From contig JACONQ010000009.1 of assembly GCA_014281115.1 (NCBI GenBank), positions 1,674,001 to 1,738,000 of the forward strand: a DNA stretch of 64,000 bases, given 5' to 3'. This stretch comes from Laburnicola sp. R22_1. Lineage: Eukaryota; Ascomycota; Dothideomycetes; Pleosporales; Didymosphaeriaceae. Positions 36,313 through 49,559 of this stretch are shown in pieces. Position 1 is the stretch's first letter; each line of letters starts with the position of its first letter. The notes beneath the pieces were generated by a model. It was not told where the DNA came from. It saw only the letters and a list, made by a program, of their open reading frames with translations, and ran no database searches. Both the position numbers and the translations under genes were made by a program.

Positions 36313-37266
36313 GGCGAGACCGCTGCGCAGGAGCTTCCTCACAGTTGGAGGTAATCGAGAGGGTGAATGCTGGAATCTAGCCCGCAACTGCTGCCCAAGA
36401 GCCTCTAAAGCCTGCACGAGCGAGTGGTCTGAAATCTCCGTGGGTGCGGTTGGCTGGCGGTGGAGCTGTGCGCGGCTGGGAGCTCGACGCTCGACTTTTT
36501 TCGCTTCGAAATTTCCATGTAAACTGCAGGCCTTAGTGTCTTGGCGCATGCGGCCTTGGCATCTGCCTCGCCTCTCCCTCTCGAAACAGCCTTGGGGTTT
36601 TCACATCATCAGCACCGACGTAACCGACGGAATGTTCCAATTGAAGCCTATTTTACATGATTACTCCAAGCCCTGACCACGCCTGAATACACTCCTCCCT
36701 CTACTACCCTTTCATTCCGCCTTCATCCCTCCGTCGCTACGAAGACAAATGGAACGAGCACTAGTGGTATATGCGATAACGAAACCGACTGAAGGAGACC
36801 AATAACATAGATACGAGAACCAACAAAAGAACAAATAGACCAAGATTAACAAAGTGCCAGCAAACAGTACGCTTGCGGCACAGCCGTGACGAACAAGCGC
36901 AGCATGGGGCCAGCCACCAAAAGCAATTTCCAGAACAACGAGAGGGTATGTGAACTATTAGGAAAGGTATTAGTGTGACCCCATAGCCAGACGATGCACA
37001 GCCCAAGCCCAGCAGTGTGTGGGCTAGGACCGACACCGCTCGATGCGCCATCATCACCCCGTTCTAGAGATGGGAAACGAAACTAAAGACAGCGGAAAAC
37101 ATCACCACACGCAATATGCAAAGATAACAAAACTAGCACACCCAACTCCGAGCCATGGTCCAGATGTCGAGGAGATGACAAGAGGCGAAATGTGCGACCA
37201 GTCTAATGTGAAATGGAAACAAGAATGGAATGTCGTGAGAGTCGTCAAAGCGCAGACAGCGGTCCC
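36313..37266. other. Intergenic, NHP2 leader and transcription-factor 3' region
   Basis: The open frames here are shadows of NHP2 or chance frames. The part next to 36,313 should contain the NHP2 promoter and leader; no TATA box is obvious. Confidence 0.45.
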
Positions 37267-39953
37267 CTAGTACGCCATTTGCATCTCTAGGACTTGGACA
37301 CCGCCGGCAGCCATGGAAGGTGTAGCGGAGCCTGAGCGTTCTGACATAGCGTCTTCGTAACCCACGAGAGCTTGTGAGTGTAATTTGAAGGCTTCACCCA
37401 TGAGTTTAGTGATACTAGAACCAGTTAGCAGTGGTACAATACAGACCAGCCAGGCGCTTACCCCCAGACGACAACTTCGTCGATCATGCTTCCCCAAAGG
37501 CGGGCCACTGTAGAGCTCAGCTTGGCACCATAGACATCCACCGAATCGTCGTCGAAAAGGTTGCGGAGCTTGTTATACATGGCCAGTTCTTCTTCGGTAG
37601 CGGGCTCCTCATCGTGTTCCAGACGGTATAGCCAAAGTGTGAGGATGACCATAAGATCCATACCGGTAAGGGGATGTTCAATGCTCCAGTTGGTAGCTGA
37701 GGTACGCGCAACCCATCGGATGCCTTGCACAGCTGCCACTTCGATACAATCGAAGCATTCTTGGATGACCTTGATCATTTCTGGAGATCGTTGGACCTTA
37801 TCTCGCGCATTTGTCATGGCCGCAGCGACTTCGTACGAATCATGATAACGCAGGGCTTCCTGGACCGATTTGAGGTCTACTACAAGCCTCGTTCTTGTGT
37901 TTCTATACATAGCCATGGCGTTGAAGATGAGTGGATGGCCCTTGTGTGGCGCGCTAAGTTGAACGACAACTGTCTCCGGCTCGCACAGCTCGAGAGACTT
38001 CTCCCAAGTCTCCAGAGCGAGCCTCAGCTTGTACTCGGTCACAACATCCTGCAGAGCCTCGGGGCTGCGCTTGTGATACCACACCTCCAGGAACAGAGCA
38101 TTGATCATAACACGAGTGGCGAAAGCGCTGTACCGTGCTGGATCTCCCTGAAAAAGATTGTCATGAGCCTGGCGGAAAGTGATGATCTTGGAGGCCGAGA
38201 CGCTTTCGCACCACGATTCCTCATCAGACACCTCCATGGTCCAGAGAGACTCGGACGAGGGTAGTTCGAGCGTGTCAAACTCGTTAAAGCCCATGGCAGG
38301 TGTGTGATTGTAGGTCAATGTCATGAGACCGAAAAAGATGTAAACTGCGTAGTAGGTCCGCCGACATTGCTCGTCGACGACCCATTCTTCGTGACTTGGT
38401 TGAGCGCCCTCGCGCGCTTCTGAACGGAGCTTGAGCTCGTATCGATTTCCTGCTACCATGTTTGCCAAGAGACTCTTGATGGAACAAGCCCACTCGAGGC
38501 CCTTTGGATCGCCGCTCCAGCTCGCGAAGATCATGTTCAGCAGAGTACTCTGCATCGTCCACAACGGGCATTTCCGTGAGCTGAAGTTTTCCTTGTTTTG
38601 CAGGAACTGATTGACGAGAACTTTTGAGCCAATATGAAGCATGTACGCTTGATCCTGGTCGAAGATGTACAACGCGCCGATAGAAAGAACGGCTAGAAGC
38701 AACGGGGCCGATACTTCAGTTGGGCGAAATGTTGCAGGATGCAAGAACGGCAGATGATGATGGAAGAGGTCGAAGTAGGTTTTAAGCAACCGATTGACAG
38801 TGTTCAAGCTGGGCAGATGGAAAGTGTCCAACAGGGCATTTTCGCTATCATACTGCCTAATATTTTCAAGGATCCTTGAGCACTGTTCGTCGGACTCAAC
38901 TTGCGGTGCCCGTGCCATCATCAGCGCTTGGCTAGGGCCGGGGGACCGACGATAGTCGACAGGCGACACTGGACCAAGCATGCCTGGATACGGCGAAAGA
39001 GCGCCAGGCGTCCCGAGGCCTGCCGCCGCGGAAGAGCCGCTCATCGGTTGGAATGTTGGTGGGAGACTGCCAGATGACATCTGGCGTTCCATCAAGGGCG
39101 GCAGTTGGTGTGGGTGCGAGCTGAGAGCGCTCGCACTGTTGAAAGCCGGATGGGTGTCTTGTGCGCCGTGTGTCCTTGATTCGGGTACCATTGAGTCGCC
39201 CCAGGGCATCTGCGGCAACGACATGGAGCCTGGTGCAGGATAGGACACGGGCTCCATCATTGACGGGCCGTTGGGCGAGATGGCAGAATTAGGAGCTTCG
39301 GTAGTCATCTCGGGCTCCTGGCTAGCCATGGCCTTTTGGCGGAAGTCGGTCATTAGCATTGCCGCCGCCTCGAGATCGACCATCTCGTCACTGTTAGCTT
39401 CGATCTGCTCCAGCGTCGTCGCTGCATCCAACGCCATCGAGCCCTTGGACGGACCCGGTGTGGGCATCTCTTCTTGCGCCTTGTTGCCGGCGCGGCGCTT
39501 GACCTCGCTGGTCAGCGGCACGCCGCCATCTTTCGCGTGAACGGTGCGGTCGTGTCGCAGGAGCAGATCGCGGCGCACAAAGGTGCTGCGGCATTTGTGG
39601 CATTTAAAAGGGCGTTCTTTGGTATCTGCGACGAGAGACTGTTAGCGATGCTGCAAGACGGATGGTGCCGGGACATTGGCTGCGAAGACGAGGTGTGCAG
39701 TGGACACCTCCCCCCGCAACGCGCACGCCTCGCGACGTCCCGCATCAACAATCATCGTCCACTCCCAGCAAACAAGCGCGCGGGACGGCGCAGACAACTT
39801 ACGCGATCGTTCGTGCCGGCTGCGATGCTCGCTCCTGCTGAAGGCGCGATTGCAGAACTGGCACTTGTATTTCTTCTCGGGCGCGGCGCCGGTCTTGCGA
39901 GTCGCGGCGGGTGTCGAAGCGGCGGAGGCCATGGTCATGGCAATGGCAGGCAT
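37267..39953 (-). CDS. C2H2 zinc-finger transcription factor with fungal trans domain
   Basis: This is a probable nuclear DNA-binding regulator with an unknown target. Three exons, 39,803-39,953, 37,462-39,625 and 37,267-37,414, give 820 residues from the first Met (813 if the Met at 39,932 is used). Introns are 177 and 47 bp. Two C2H2 fingers lie at the N-terminus: YKCQFCNRAFSRSEHRSRH, then the linker HTKERPF and KCHKCRSTFVRRDLLLRH. The first intron splits the linker, and splicing restores the classical HTKERPF. A Pro/Ser/Met-rich stretch follows, then the fungal-specific transcription factor middle domain (about 290-600: HHHLPFLHPATFRP, LLLAVLSIGALY). The last intron joins VVVWG to ITKLMGEAFK. 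The architecture resembles fungal Klf1/Adr1-like regulators, but I do not assign a name. Confidence 0.88.
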
Positions 39954-42900
39954 ACAGGCGCAAGTCAGTGCCTACGACGTTATCGCTCGGGCGTGAGGCT
40001 GCTGTGCCGACCGGGCTCGCGACGGCGTCAAAGTGCGGACGAGGTGAGAGTGCAAGGCGGATCGAAGGGCATTTGTTCGCGTCGTCGTCGGTCTTCGCAT
40101 AAGAATAGCCGTGCCGGTGGAATCCGGTGATAGATGGGCGTCGAGGGGGGATGTGGGTGCCAACGGGCGGGATGGAAATAATGGAGGAGTGATTGGGATC
40201 GATGTGAAGGCGGGCAGGCGGGCGACTCTTAGCGAAAGGATAAGGGGAAGGCGCGAGGGGTAAATTTCCTGACTAAGCTCGCTCCTAAGGTGAGCATATG
40301 TACTAACGTATGGGTATATGGCTGTGGGTGGCTGGCAGTGCGGCTAGCTCCTGGCTCGGAGCTTGTGCTGGGGGCGTGCCACGTCCTCGCCCGCCGCGGG
40401 CGCGGTCTCGTCTCCGCCGTTGTTCGTTTCCTCGTTATTTCATTCCGCCCGGTGCTGCTGCGCCTGGCCGTGGTGTTGAGGGCGCGGACGCGGGGTCGAT
40501 CAGCGGCGGAGAGCTCTCTTGGAGGGGCAGTCGCAGCTCCAGCTCCCAGCCAGCTCCCGCCTCGCGCTTGCGGACCACGCGTTTCTGACAGCTTTCATCT
40601 CCCCAGCCATGCGATACCAACGTGACCCCACACGCGATGCGCACACAACCCACTGGCAGGCAGAAGCTGGCGTATCGCGCTCGCCGTCCCACCATGGCCC
40701 TATGTACCCGCCTGTAGGCTGTAGCTGGGTATACCGTATACGTACCTCCGCAGCCCAAGGCTAGCTGGGCCCAAGTCCTCTCCACCAGAGCCGTCGACGT
40801 TTTGCAGCGTCGAGAAAGAGCGGTATGCGGCTTCGCTATACCCCATCCTCGCGAGGTCCACTTCTGCCAACGACCAGACGCATATCCCTTCACACCGCCT
40901 TCCGATGCATCTTCCCGTGCAAAGTTACGGATGACACAGCAGCCGAACATTATACAGTACACTGAGTACAGCGGCCCGCTTGATTTCGCGCCTTGGTCCC
41001 CTCCAAGCCCACTTTCGTTACTTTCATCTTATGACGACGATGGAAAAGGGGTGGCTCTGTCTCACACCATGACGCCAGGGCGAGGCGCTGGGGCCGATCG
41101 GCGCCTTCGCGTGCCCGTAGCAACGGGACCTGGGATATAGTTCCCCGGACCCGCCCACATGCAGCAGTCAAAAAGTCGCATGCAGAGCTCAGTGGTTGTT
41201 GCAGCTTCGGCACAGGACCTATAGAGATAACGTGTAGATGCGCATGCCGCATCACTTCTCCAGCACCAAAGGCACAATAACGCAACTTCAGAAAGGGGGG
41301 TCAATGCTTATCTGCAACTAAACTTTTAATTTTCTCTTTTATTTGGAAAATTTATTTGGAACTATTTAGATAAAATTGTTTTTATATTATAAAACTAGCT
41401 TTTTTTAGTTCCGCAAATCGGGTACAAACTCTAAACCAAATAATTACGTAAAAATTAATAAAATATCCTTAAAAGAATACAACTGTTTAAACTGCTCATT
41501 CTAAACCTGGTGCACATTTATCTTTAAGTATTCGTAAATAATCACTAAATAGTTGACCCGGTGTACAATTTATTGCAGACAATCAATTGCTCAGTAAACA
41601 ATGCAACATTAAATAGATTTTTCTCATTACATTTTGTTTTACCTTTGAAAATAAATAATGCATACATAAATGGGAAATAAATTTGTCCATTTTTATTATT
41701 GATTTGATGTACTTCTATTGATCCCGGTCAGCAGGAACATGACCTATCTGGTCGTGCCCCGCTCGTCTCCAGGGATCACAGGCGACGAGCTTGATCCTTA
41801 CACATGGTAAACCGGCGGTAAAAGAGTTGGACACGCACCTCGAGAATAGCTCGCCAAGCAATCACCAACTCTTTCTCTTCCTCGCACCCGCCTCCAACTA
41901 AAATGAAACAGTCTGCAAATCGCTTCGGCTTGGGAGCCCCTCCTTTTCACCTCTTTAGAGGGGTTGCTTTTGCGTCAGAACCCCCGCGCTAGCACGCATC
42001 CCGTAATGCTCCAGAAGAATTGTGCCGCTTCCTACTCCTGGTTTCATATGCGGTCTGTTCATAAGCGGATCACGGCCGCTTGCTGTTACGGGTAAACGCC
42101 GACAGTCTTGCGATTTGTTGAGGATGCTCGTTAGTGAGACTACCTGAGCGCGTTGGTGGTATGTAGGTACTCCCCGGTAGTGTAAAGCTGCTCAGAGGAT
42201 AATGCGTAGTACGTACGCCAAAGTGCATGCAGTCGACTTCACAACAATGACGCATATATGCCATGAAGGTCCTGACTAACACTATCAACCATCTCTGAGG
42301 GTCCTCTCTTGGAAGAGTGAGGTAGGGCTTGGATGCCCACCGGGTCGTCCGTTCACATTCCACGCGAGCGCTACCGGAACTAAGCAGCATCCGGCAAGGT
42401 CATGCCTGCACGTGATTGTGGCCTGCCCGGCGAGTCGGGTGGTGATACAAAGTGAGAGGGTACTTCCACATCTCGCCTGCACTTGCAGTTCAATCGCCGA
42501 CAATGATCTCTTTCTTTTGAGAAGCGACTGCTATAGCTGAGAGTCTCTTCTCGCGGTGGGTTGACAGGCTGGCATTACAGGCACGACAGGGCAACGGGGC
42601 AGGCCGCTGCGCACGGCTGGTTGTCGGTCACAGCTCCCTTCCGGGCTCAGCATCCAGGATCCTTGATGCTCCGGAGCTGCGTAGTCGCTGAGTCAGTTGA
42701 TAAATAAGGCGTGCGTTTCCGAACCCAAAGCTTTCATCCCAGCCGCGGTCTAGAATTGTGAGGTTGCACCGTTGCAGAGAGGATCGTACTATCATCTCTG
42801 TACACTACCTACGCCCCCTCTCCATAACAGAGGTAGTTGTTCTGTCGACGCAGAGGACGGGCTGCGCGTACGTGTCGCAATGCAGGTGGGCGTCGTACCA

Positions 42901-43500
42901 CGAACGGGTGCGAGGAATAATACCTAGGTAGTCTACCGCGCGCCGAATGATCAAGAGGGCCGCAAACATCAATTTGCATGTGCCTACGGCACAGCATATG
43001 CAAGGTAGAGCGGGCTTTGCCAATGACCTCCTCACGCGAGGTGAGCGCGCAACGCTTTTATCCACAGGTCACGTGCTGCGAGGGAGGTCGGGACATCTGG
43101 ACGGCCCTCAAGCTGGGGCTGGGTCTCACACTACATCACGGTGACCTCCTGGCGTGCCCAGCCTCACTCGCCCTGCCTTCATTCACACTCTTCTATTCTC
43201 AAGCCTGCTTTCCCTGCTCATTCGCTGCGTCTCTCCCGCAGCCGCGCATGGGAAAGAGTTCATTCGTGTCGGAAGCGCCCAGGCGGCGTCCACAGCCCAA
43301 TCATCCTTCCTACGAGGCAGATCCCAGCCTCGACGATTTCACGCGGACCATCTGGATTCTGGCTGCGGTCGCGTTTCGCAGCAGACCTCGCATCGTCTGA
43401 GGGCTCCCGTCCGAGGGCTCTCCCCTCACAGCTGGTGGGGTCCACGCCCGAGTTCAAAGAACACACCCTCCCGCCGCATCGCGACGCCGCGACGCCCACC
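39954..43500. other. Intergenic 3.5 kb, divergent leaders of two regulators
   Basis: It separates the minus-strand transcription factor and the plus-strand Ras exchange factor, so it holds both promoters. Frames on both strands between 40.3 and 41.3 kb and at 42.8-43.5 kb are GC-driven chance frames. The frame open upstream of 43,501 is probably 5' leader of the exchange factor. An AT-rich island lies at 41,310-41,730. Confidence 0.5.
41310..41730. other. AT-rich island without RIP pattern
   Basis: About 420 bp is strongly AT-rich but retains CA and TG dinucleotides (GGTGCAC, CAATTGCTCAG), unlike the RIP block. Its borders are sharp on both sides. No coding frame, terminal repeats or duplication were found. 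The similar motifs CCTGGTGCACATTTAT and CCCGGTGTACAATTTAT occur within it about 65 bp apart. Confidence 0.5.
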
Positions 43501-46500
43501 ATGAACGGCTTCAACGGCACCGTACCTCCGCCGGGCAGCATGTATGTGCGCGCCCTGTACGACTACGACGCCGACGACCGCACGAGTCTGAGTTTTCGCC
43601 AGGGCGACATCATCCAGGTCATCACACAGCTGGAGAGCGGCTGGTGGGACGGCGTCATCAACGGCGTGCGCGGCTGGTTCCCGAGCAACTACTGCGCTGT
43701 CGTGGCCCGCGCCGCCGACGACGTCGAGGAGGAGCGCAATGCCACCGACGCCGAGGACGACCCCGACACGCAGTCGCTAGGCGGCACCGACTACACCAAC
43801 TCCGACACTGAGTCGCTCAACGGCAATGACACGATCCTGCCCATCGAGCGCAACGAGAGCAGCAAAGAGGAGGAGGCTGCCTTCTGGATACCCCAGGCCA
43901 CTCCCGATGGCAGGCTATTTTACTTCAACACGCTCACGGGCGTTAGCACAATGGAGCTGCCCCTCGAGACGCCCACGCCCAACGAGAATGGCCCCCGCGA
44001 TCGCGTCAACGTATTCATACCAGAGTCGTCTAGGCCGCCGGCGGAGCTGCTGGCTTCCGGCTACAATGTGGACGACACGGACGATGAGAACTCAGCCTCG
44101 GACTTGGAGGGTCCAGGTATGATGGGCTCGCATAGCTCTCTGGTAAGCTCAGCAATGACAGACATCGAAGAGCCCTGCTGACCCTGGTTGCTTAGCCTGG
44201 ACGGAAAAGGCTGTCAGATGGCGTCTCGCCCGCAACGTCGATGGATTCCTTGAATCAAGCTTCTTCCTTTGCACGATCGGCAGACGCAAACGGTACGAGC
44301 TTTTCAATCGCCAACATCCCCCCTCTTGGTGTCACTGCCACCTCTTTTGCTAACAACCCTACGGGTGGTCCGCCTATGTCCTCCGCCACACCTCGGAGGT
44401 TCTACGACGATGTCAACCCCGTGCCCCTCACATGGAACCGTATGGTTGAGGACATGCGTCGCGCTATTGAGCGCTATCGCCAAGCCATCAACAATAGTGA
44501 CCGTTCAGAATTTGTAAAGAGAGCAGAGGACATTTCTGACCATCTTCGATTGATTCTTGCAGCTGGATCTGGGACGACCGACAACCACTCCGGCAATCCC
44601 TCAATCATTTCGACCAACAAAGCTCTCTATCCTCACTTTCGCGAGACAATGTCGAGGTTCTCTAAGCTGGTTCTATCCTCACACATTGCTGCTGCAGACT
44701 TTCCGCCGCCGGATTCATATTCGAAGTGCCTCAAAGAGGCTGATGGCGTTCTCAATGGTGTATACGGCTTTGTCGAAGTTGCGCGACAGCAGCGTGGGGA
44801 AGACATTCCTCGCCTTGTTCCCGGATTCGTGGTCGGAAGCCCGGTGGGCGGCAACTGGCACAACAACGGCGTTGATGTCCGCAACCCCTCAAACGCAACC
44901 TCGTTCATAGATCAGGAAGAATACGAGCCCACGATTGAGCCCACGGTGAAGCTTGATTCCCGAGTTTTAGAACGTCTGGAGGATCTGAAGAGATTGATTG
45001 TATCGAGCATCCGGCGGTTGGATGAACAACTAGTCATTCGCGAGAAGATCATCACTCCCTACCGACACCAGGTCATTGGCGATAGTGTTTGCAACGCCAC
45101 CGGAAAGGTTCTAGACGTTTGTCGTCCTTGGATATCCACGATCGAATCCATCAATCTCTCTTCGGTCAGCTCAACCATACAGGGACAACAGTTGGGCGAA
45201 TTCAGTGTGCAAAAGCAAAAGGTCTATGATTTGGTTTCAGAGCTCGTGATCAGTTGTCAAGGCGTTGGTGCTCCTCTAGCTGATGAATGGGCGGAAAACC
45301 GTGGCGATTCTTTAGAAGAAAGGATCAATAGTTGTCGAGCTATTTCGCGAGATCTCGAGACGAGTATTGTACAACAATACGGCTTACTGCAACACCTGTC
45401 AGAAGCGGTACCTCTGGCCGATATTGAAGTGCGCAATGAGCCAAGAAGAAATACGGATACTGAAGCAGGAGCCTCACATGCCAGAGAGGGCTCAGCTGGT
45501 GGGAGACCGCTGTTGAAAGACATGCCCCAATCCCACACATACAGCGAGGGTACCTCTCTCGAGGACAAGATGGAACCAATTCGCACGGCAAACAGCAGCA
45601 CAAAGATAAAGGCCTTTTTTGGTGAAATACCCAACATTCCACAGAGTACCGTGGAAGAAGTGCCCGAGTTCCTTAAACTCGATCACGAAGGTGAAATATC
45701 CTACGACCACAAGTCGAACCCACCTCAGCTTCGAGGAGGTACGCTCCAAGGCCTTGTGGAACAGCTCACGCGACATGACCGACTTGATCCTGCGTTCAAC
45801 AACACGTTCCTCCTCACATATCGATCTTTCACAACTGCCTCGGAGCTTTTCGAGATGCTAGTCAAGAGATGGAGCATTCAACCGCCATACGGGCTGGCGA
45901 AAGAGGACTACCAGATGTGGGTTGACAAGAAACAAAAGCCGATACGGTTCCGTGTGGTCAACATTCTTAAGAGTTGGTTCGATAACTATTGGATGGAAGG
46001 CAACGACGAAGAGGCAAGGATCTTGATTCAGAGGGTGTACAATTTCGCCAAGGACCACGTAGCGACCACCAGTACTCCTGGTGCTGCTCCGTTGATGACA
46101 TCAGTTGAGCAACGATCTCGAGGCCCGGATATGCCGATGAAGCGGATGGTGCTGACCCTTAGTGCACAAACACCGCAGCCAATCCTACCGAAGCATATGA
46201 AAAAACTGAAATTCCTTGATATCGACCCTACAGAATTCGCACGCCAGCTAACAATTATCGAATCGCGGCTTTATGGCAAGATCAGGCCTACTGAATGCCT
46301 AAACAAGACGTGGCAGAAGAAGCTGGCGCCGGGCGAACCCGACCCAGCGTCGAACGTAAAGGCGCTGATTCTCCACTCCAATCAGTTGACAAACTGGGTT
46401 GCGCAGATGATCCTGACTCAGCAAGACGTCAAGCGCAGAGTCATTGTCATCAAACACTTTGTGAACGTAGCAGAGGTTAGTGGTGTGCGCATTCGGTTTC

Positions 46501-47142
46501 GGTGACGGAGCTGACTGTTGTAGAAATGCCGGCTACTGAATAACTTTTCGACGCTGACATCTATCATCTCGGCACTAGCTACTGCACCTATTGCTCGACT
46601 CAACAGGACGTGGCAAGCTGTGAATGCACGATCCATGACGACTCTGGAGAATATGCGTAAGCTCATGGGTAGTACAAAGAACTTTACAGACTATCGAGAG
46701 ACGCTACACAAGGCGAATCCGCCGTGTATTCCCTTCTTTGGTATGTTTGCTTGTTGGTTGTATTCCATGGGAAAGCTCACAAGACTAGGTGTGTATCTCA
46801 CGGATTTGACCTTCATTGAGGATGGCATTCCGTCCTTGATCAAAAAGACCAACCTCATCAACTTTGCCAAACGGGCAAAGACTGCCGAGGTTATTCGCGA
46901 CATCCAGCAGTATCAAAACGCGCCGTATCCGCTGCAACCGGTGCCAGAACTGCAGGACTACATCTTGACCAACATGAATTCGGCGGGCGACGTGCACGAG
47001 ATGTACGAGACTAGTTTGCAGGTGGAGCCACGAGAGCGCGAGGATGAAAAGATTGCAAGGTCAGTGTTAGCCTCGCTGAAACTACAGCTCCCAATCGACT
47101 GACGCCGTCGTAGGCTTCTTTCCGAGTCTGGATTCTTGTGAT
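43501..47142 (+). CDS. CDC25: Cdc25-type Ras guanine nucleotide exchange factor
   Basis: It activates Ras by GDP/GTP exchange at membranes, upstream of cAMP or MAPK signalling. Five exons, 43,501-44,142, 44,196-46,475, 46,524-46,740, 46,789-47,059 and 47,115-47,142, total 1,145 residues; introns are 48-55 bp. Domains in order: SH3 at 14-68 ([32 protein letters not shown]), a WW-like motif at about 120-155 ([16 protein letters not shown]), RasGEF N-terminal domain at about 725-850 ([11 protein letters not shown]) and the catalytic RasGEF domain at about 885-1125 ([29 protein letters not shown]). The last 28-base exon yields the ending [12 protein letters not shown] expected of fungal homologues; without that splice the frame would end LKLQLPID. 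The Met at 43,501 sits directly before the SH3 domain. Confidence 0.93.
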
Positions 47143-48298
47143 GATACCCCACGAAGGCATTGATACGAATTCGAGCTGGCGTTTGTGGGACACGAGACGA
47201 TTGCTTTATCTTGATGGATACGACTACGCAGCGGGCGCGCTTTACGAGACATTTTGTACGCATGCTTGGTATGCCTATAAGCTATGGCTGGTATAGGAAG
47301 CACGGCAACATGTCGAACTCGCCTTGGCTTTGTTGGTGCGGGAACGTTTGGAGGCTGTCTTGATGCGAGGGATATTTGTGGGGTTGGGAACGTTTAATTT
47401 TATCTACTCGGGGTACTAGATGAAAGCAATGTGGATGGCGTGGGCCTTGTGCATGAAGGAGAAGTGGGGCTGGGGCTGGCGATCGGCGGCGGCTGATTCG
47501 TCGTCCGGTGCGGCAGGATGCAGATCGCGCTTGCCAACGGCCGAGAGGACCGAGAGGACGGGGGTACCCCCAACGTCAAGAAAGAACAATGGAGGGTAGG
47601 TGGCCTCGGACTATGCGGGTATGGGTAGAGATGTTTATGCCTGTCGCAGGTAGAGTGCGGTAGTAGACCAAGACACCCTCTAACGCGTTTGCCAATCGAG
47701 TTCGTGGAGTGAGGCATCTGTCACAGTGTGGCAGTCATGTCGCACGGCCAAGCCAGCGCCGTCTTCGACCGTCTATGGCTAAGTTTGCATAGTAGCTAAG
47801 GGCCTTGCTCCCTTTGTATGTGAACCAATTTCCTAGGTCCTTGGCGAGGGCGCATGGGGAAACGGAGGCGCGAGGAGAAGAGACGAGAAGAGATGCGAGG
47901 AGAGGCGAGGAGAGGAGGAGAATAGGGAGGCTTGGTTGTTGTACAGCGTCACCCCCTCGACCCGAGACTTCAAATGTCAGAACACAAAATAAGAAGGTGC
48001 GCCTCTCTCTGCCGTGGCTGCCGTTTTCCACGGAGCGCGCCACCCACCCACACAAACACAGACGCGTGATTCTGCACGGCACCAACGCGAGTCCGACAGC
48101 TAGTGCCAACTCTCATTTGGCAGCATTGCTTTCTCTTGCTTTGCGTGGCTTGGGCCCGCCGCACACTCCCTACCCCCCAGACTGCCCTCTTGCCCTCCCC
48201 TCCTTCACTTCTTCTTGTCGCTCGTTTTGCCCCCTTGTCTTGCCTTTTGCTTTCTCCTACACACCCGCTCATTCTCCTACGCGCTCGCTCATACAACG
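47143..48298. other. Intergenic, Ras exchange factor 3' region and GH16 promoter
   Basis: I see no gene. Purine-rich GAGGAGA repeats at about 47,865-47,925 and a C/T-rich leader at about 48,175-48,295 directly precede the glycosidase start; such pyrimidine tracts are common in fungal promoters. Confidence 0.5.
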
Positions 48299-49559
48299 AT
48301 GCTCCAACTGCTCAAACTACGCGAAGCCATTGGCGCAATGCCCTGGCTGATTCTTACGCTATCTCGCTTGGGTTCGTACACACCCCTCGGTGATCCGCAG
48401 ATCTGCGCATGCACCAAATTCTATGCTGACCCTTCCGCGCTTCTCCAGCCAATGCCGCTTGCGAATGCGGTTATTCCGTCCACGAGGCCACCGATGCAAC
48501 CTTCCAAGTCTTTACCGATCTTATGGAAAACGACTTCCTACATTCGAGCGGCGATAACTGCACAGAGTTTGGGTGGCGACCTCAGGAATACAACGTCTCG
48601 GCCAAGGATGCGCGCGGGCCATATGGCAAAACCCTCGACGTCGCCAACGTCGAATTGAATCCGTTGAAAGACGCGCGCGCATGGTCAGGAGATTCGTATA
48701 ATGGTGGCGATGCCGGACTGCAATTATGGGTGCGCAGCGACCATTCGGATGGCTTTGTTGGGGGTGCCGAGGTAGCTTCAGTGCGCAATGATGCACTCTA
48801 CGGCAGCTTTCGCGTAGCCATGAAGTTATCGGCTCAGGCTGGCACATGTGGCGCTTTCTTCTGGGTAGGTGACAACCTTGTTAGCCAACGTGGAATCGCA
48901 ATAATCGCTGACTTCTACAGTACTACAACGACACGCAAGAAATCGACATGGAGTTCCTCTCTCGGCAGTTTAATGAATCGCAAGGCACCATCCAACTAGT
49001 CCTTCAATCACCAGAGTCTGTTAGAAACGGCTATGATGCATCCGATACTCCCGGTTATAAAATTCAACCCCTTCCTTTCCGGCCAGACGAGCAGTTCCAC
49101 GAGTATCGCTTTGACTGGTCACCCGAAAGTGTCATCTTCTATGTTGACGGCCAGCATCTGTTTGAGATGACTGAACTCGTTCCTTCCACAGGTGGACATT
49201 TGCTGATGAACCACTGGAGTAACGGCGATCCGGCTTGGTCAGCGGGACCACCAGCACAAGACGCAGCCATGACAGTATCATACGTCAAGGCGTACTTCAA
49301 CTCAACGGCCGACGCGCGGAAGAAGGCATATAGCAAGCAGTGTCCCATATACGATCCTTCCAAAGTATGTCAAATTCCAGAGCAGACAGTAGCTCCTAAC
49401 GGCAACGATGCGAAGACGTACTTTTTCTCTCAGGATGGCGAAAACAAGGCTCCCGGGCAGACAACATACAACACGACAAACGACGGGTCGAATCTTTTCG
49501 CATCACACTCAACAAGCATTCCGATGCTCGTCACTCTCTTCGCCTTGGTCCTACTGTAG
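48299..49559 (+). CDS. Secreted GH16 glycosidase with GPI-type tail
   Basis: It is a beta-glucanase-fold enzyme expected to act on cell-wall or plant beta-glucans. Three exons, 48,299-48,371, 48,449-48,864 and 48,921-49,559, with introns of 77 and 56 bp, give 375 residues. The catalytic GH16 motif EIDME is at 170-174, made only after the second splice (FFW|YYNDTQEIDMEF). Later features include FHEYRFDWSPESVIFYVDG and HLLMNHWSNGDPAWS. The N-terminus gives a signal-like stretch (MPWLILTLSRLANA) then the Cys-rich CECGYS. The C-terminus is hydrophobic with a Ser/Thr-rich approach (HSTSIPMLVTLFALVLL), typical of GPI attachment. The start at 48,299 or 48,338 is uncertain. Substrate is not deducible. 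Confidence 0.87.

Noticed and set aside
35783..36676. 297-codon plus-strand frame
   Set aside because: It is the antisense shadow of the NHP2 gene, whose spliced product is clearly recognisable.
43141..43500. N-terminal extension of the Ras exchange factor
   Set aside because: The frame is open but its sequence is Ser/Pro/Arg-rich without motif, and the Met at 43,501 lies directly before the SH3 domain as in this family.
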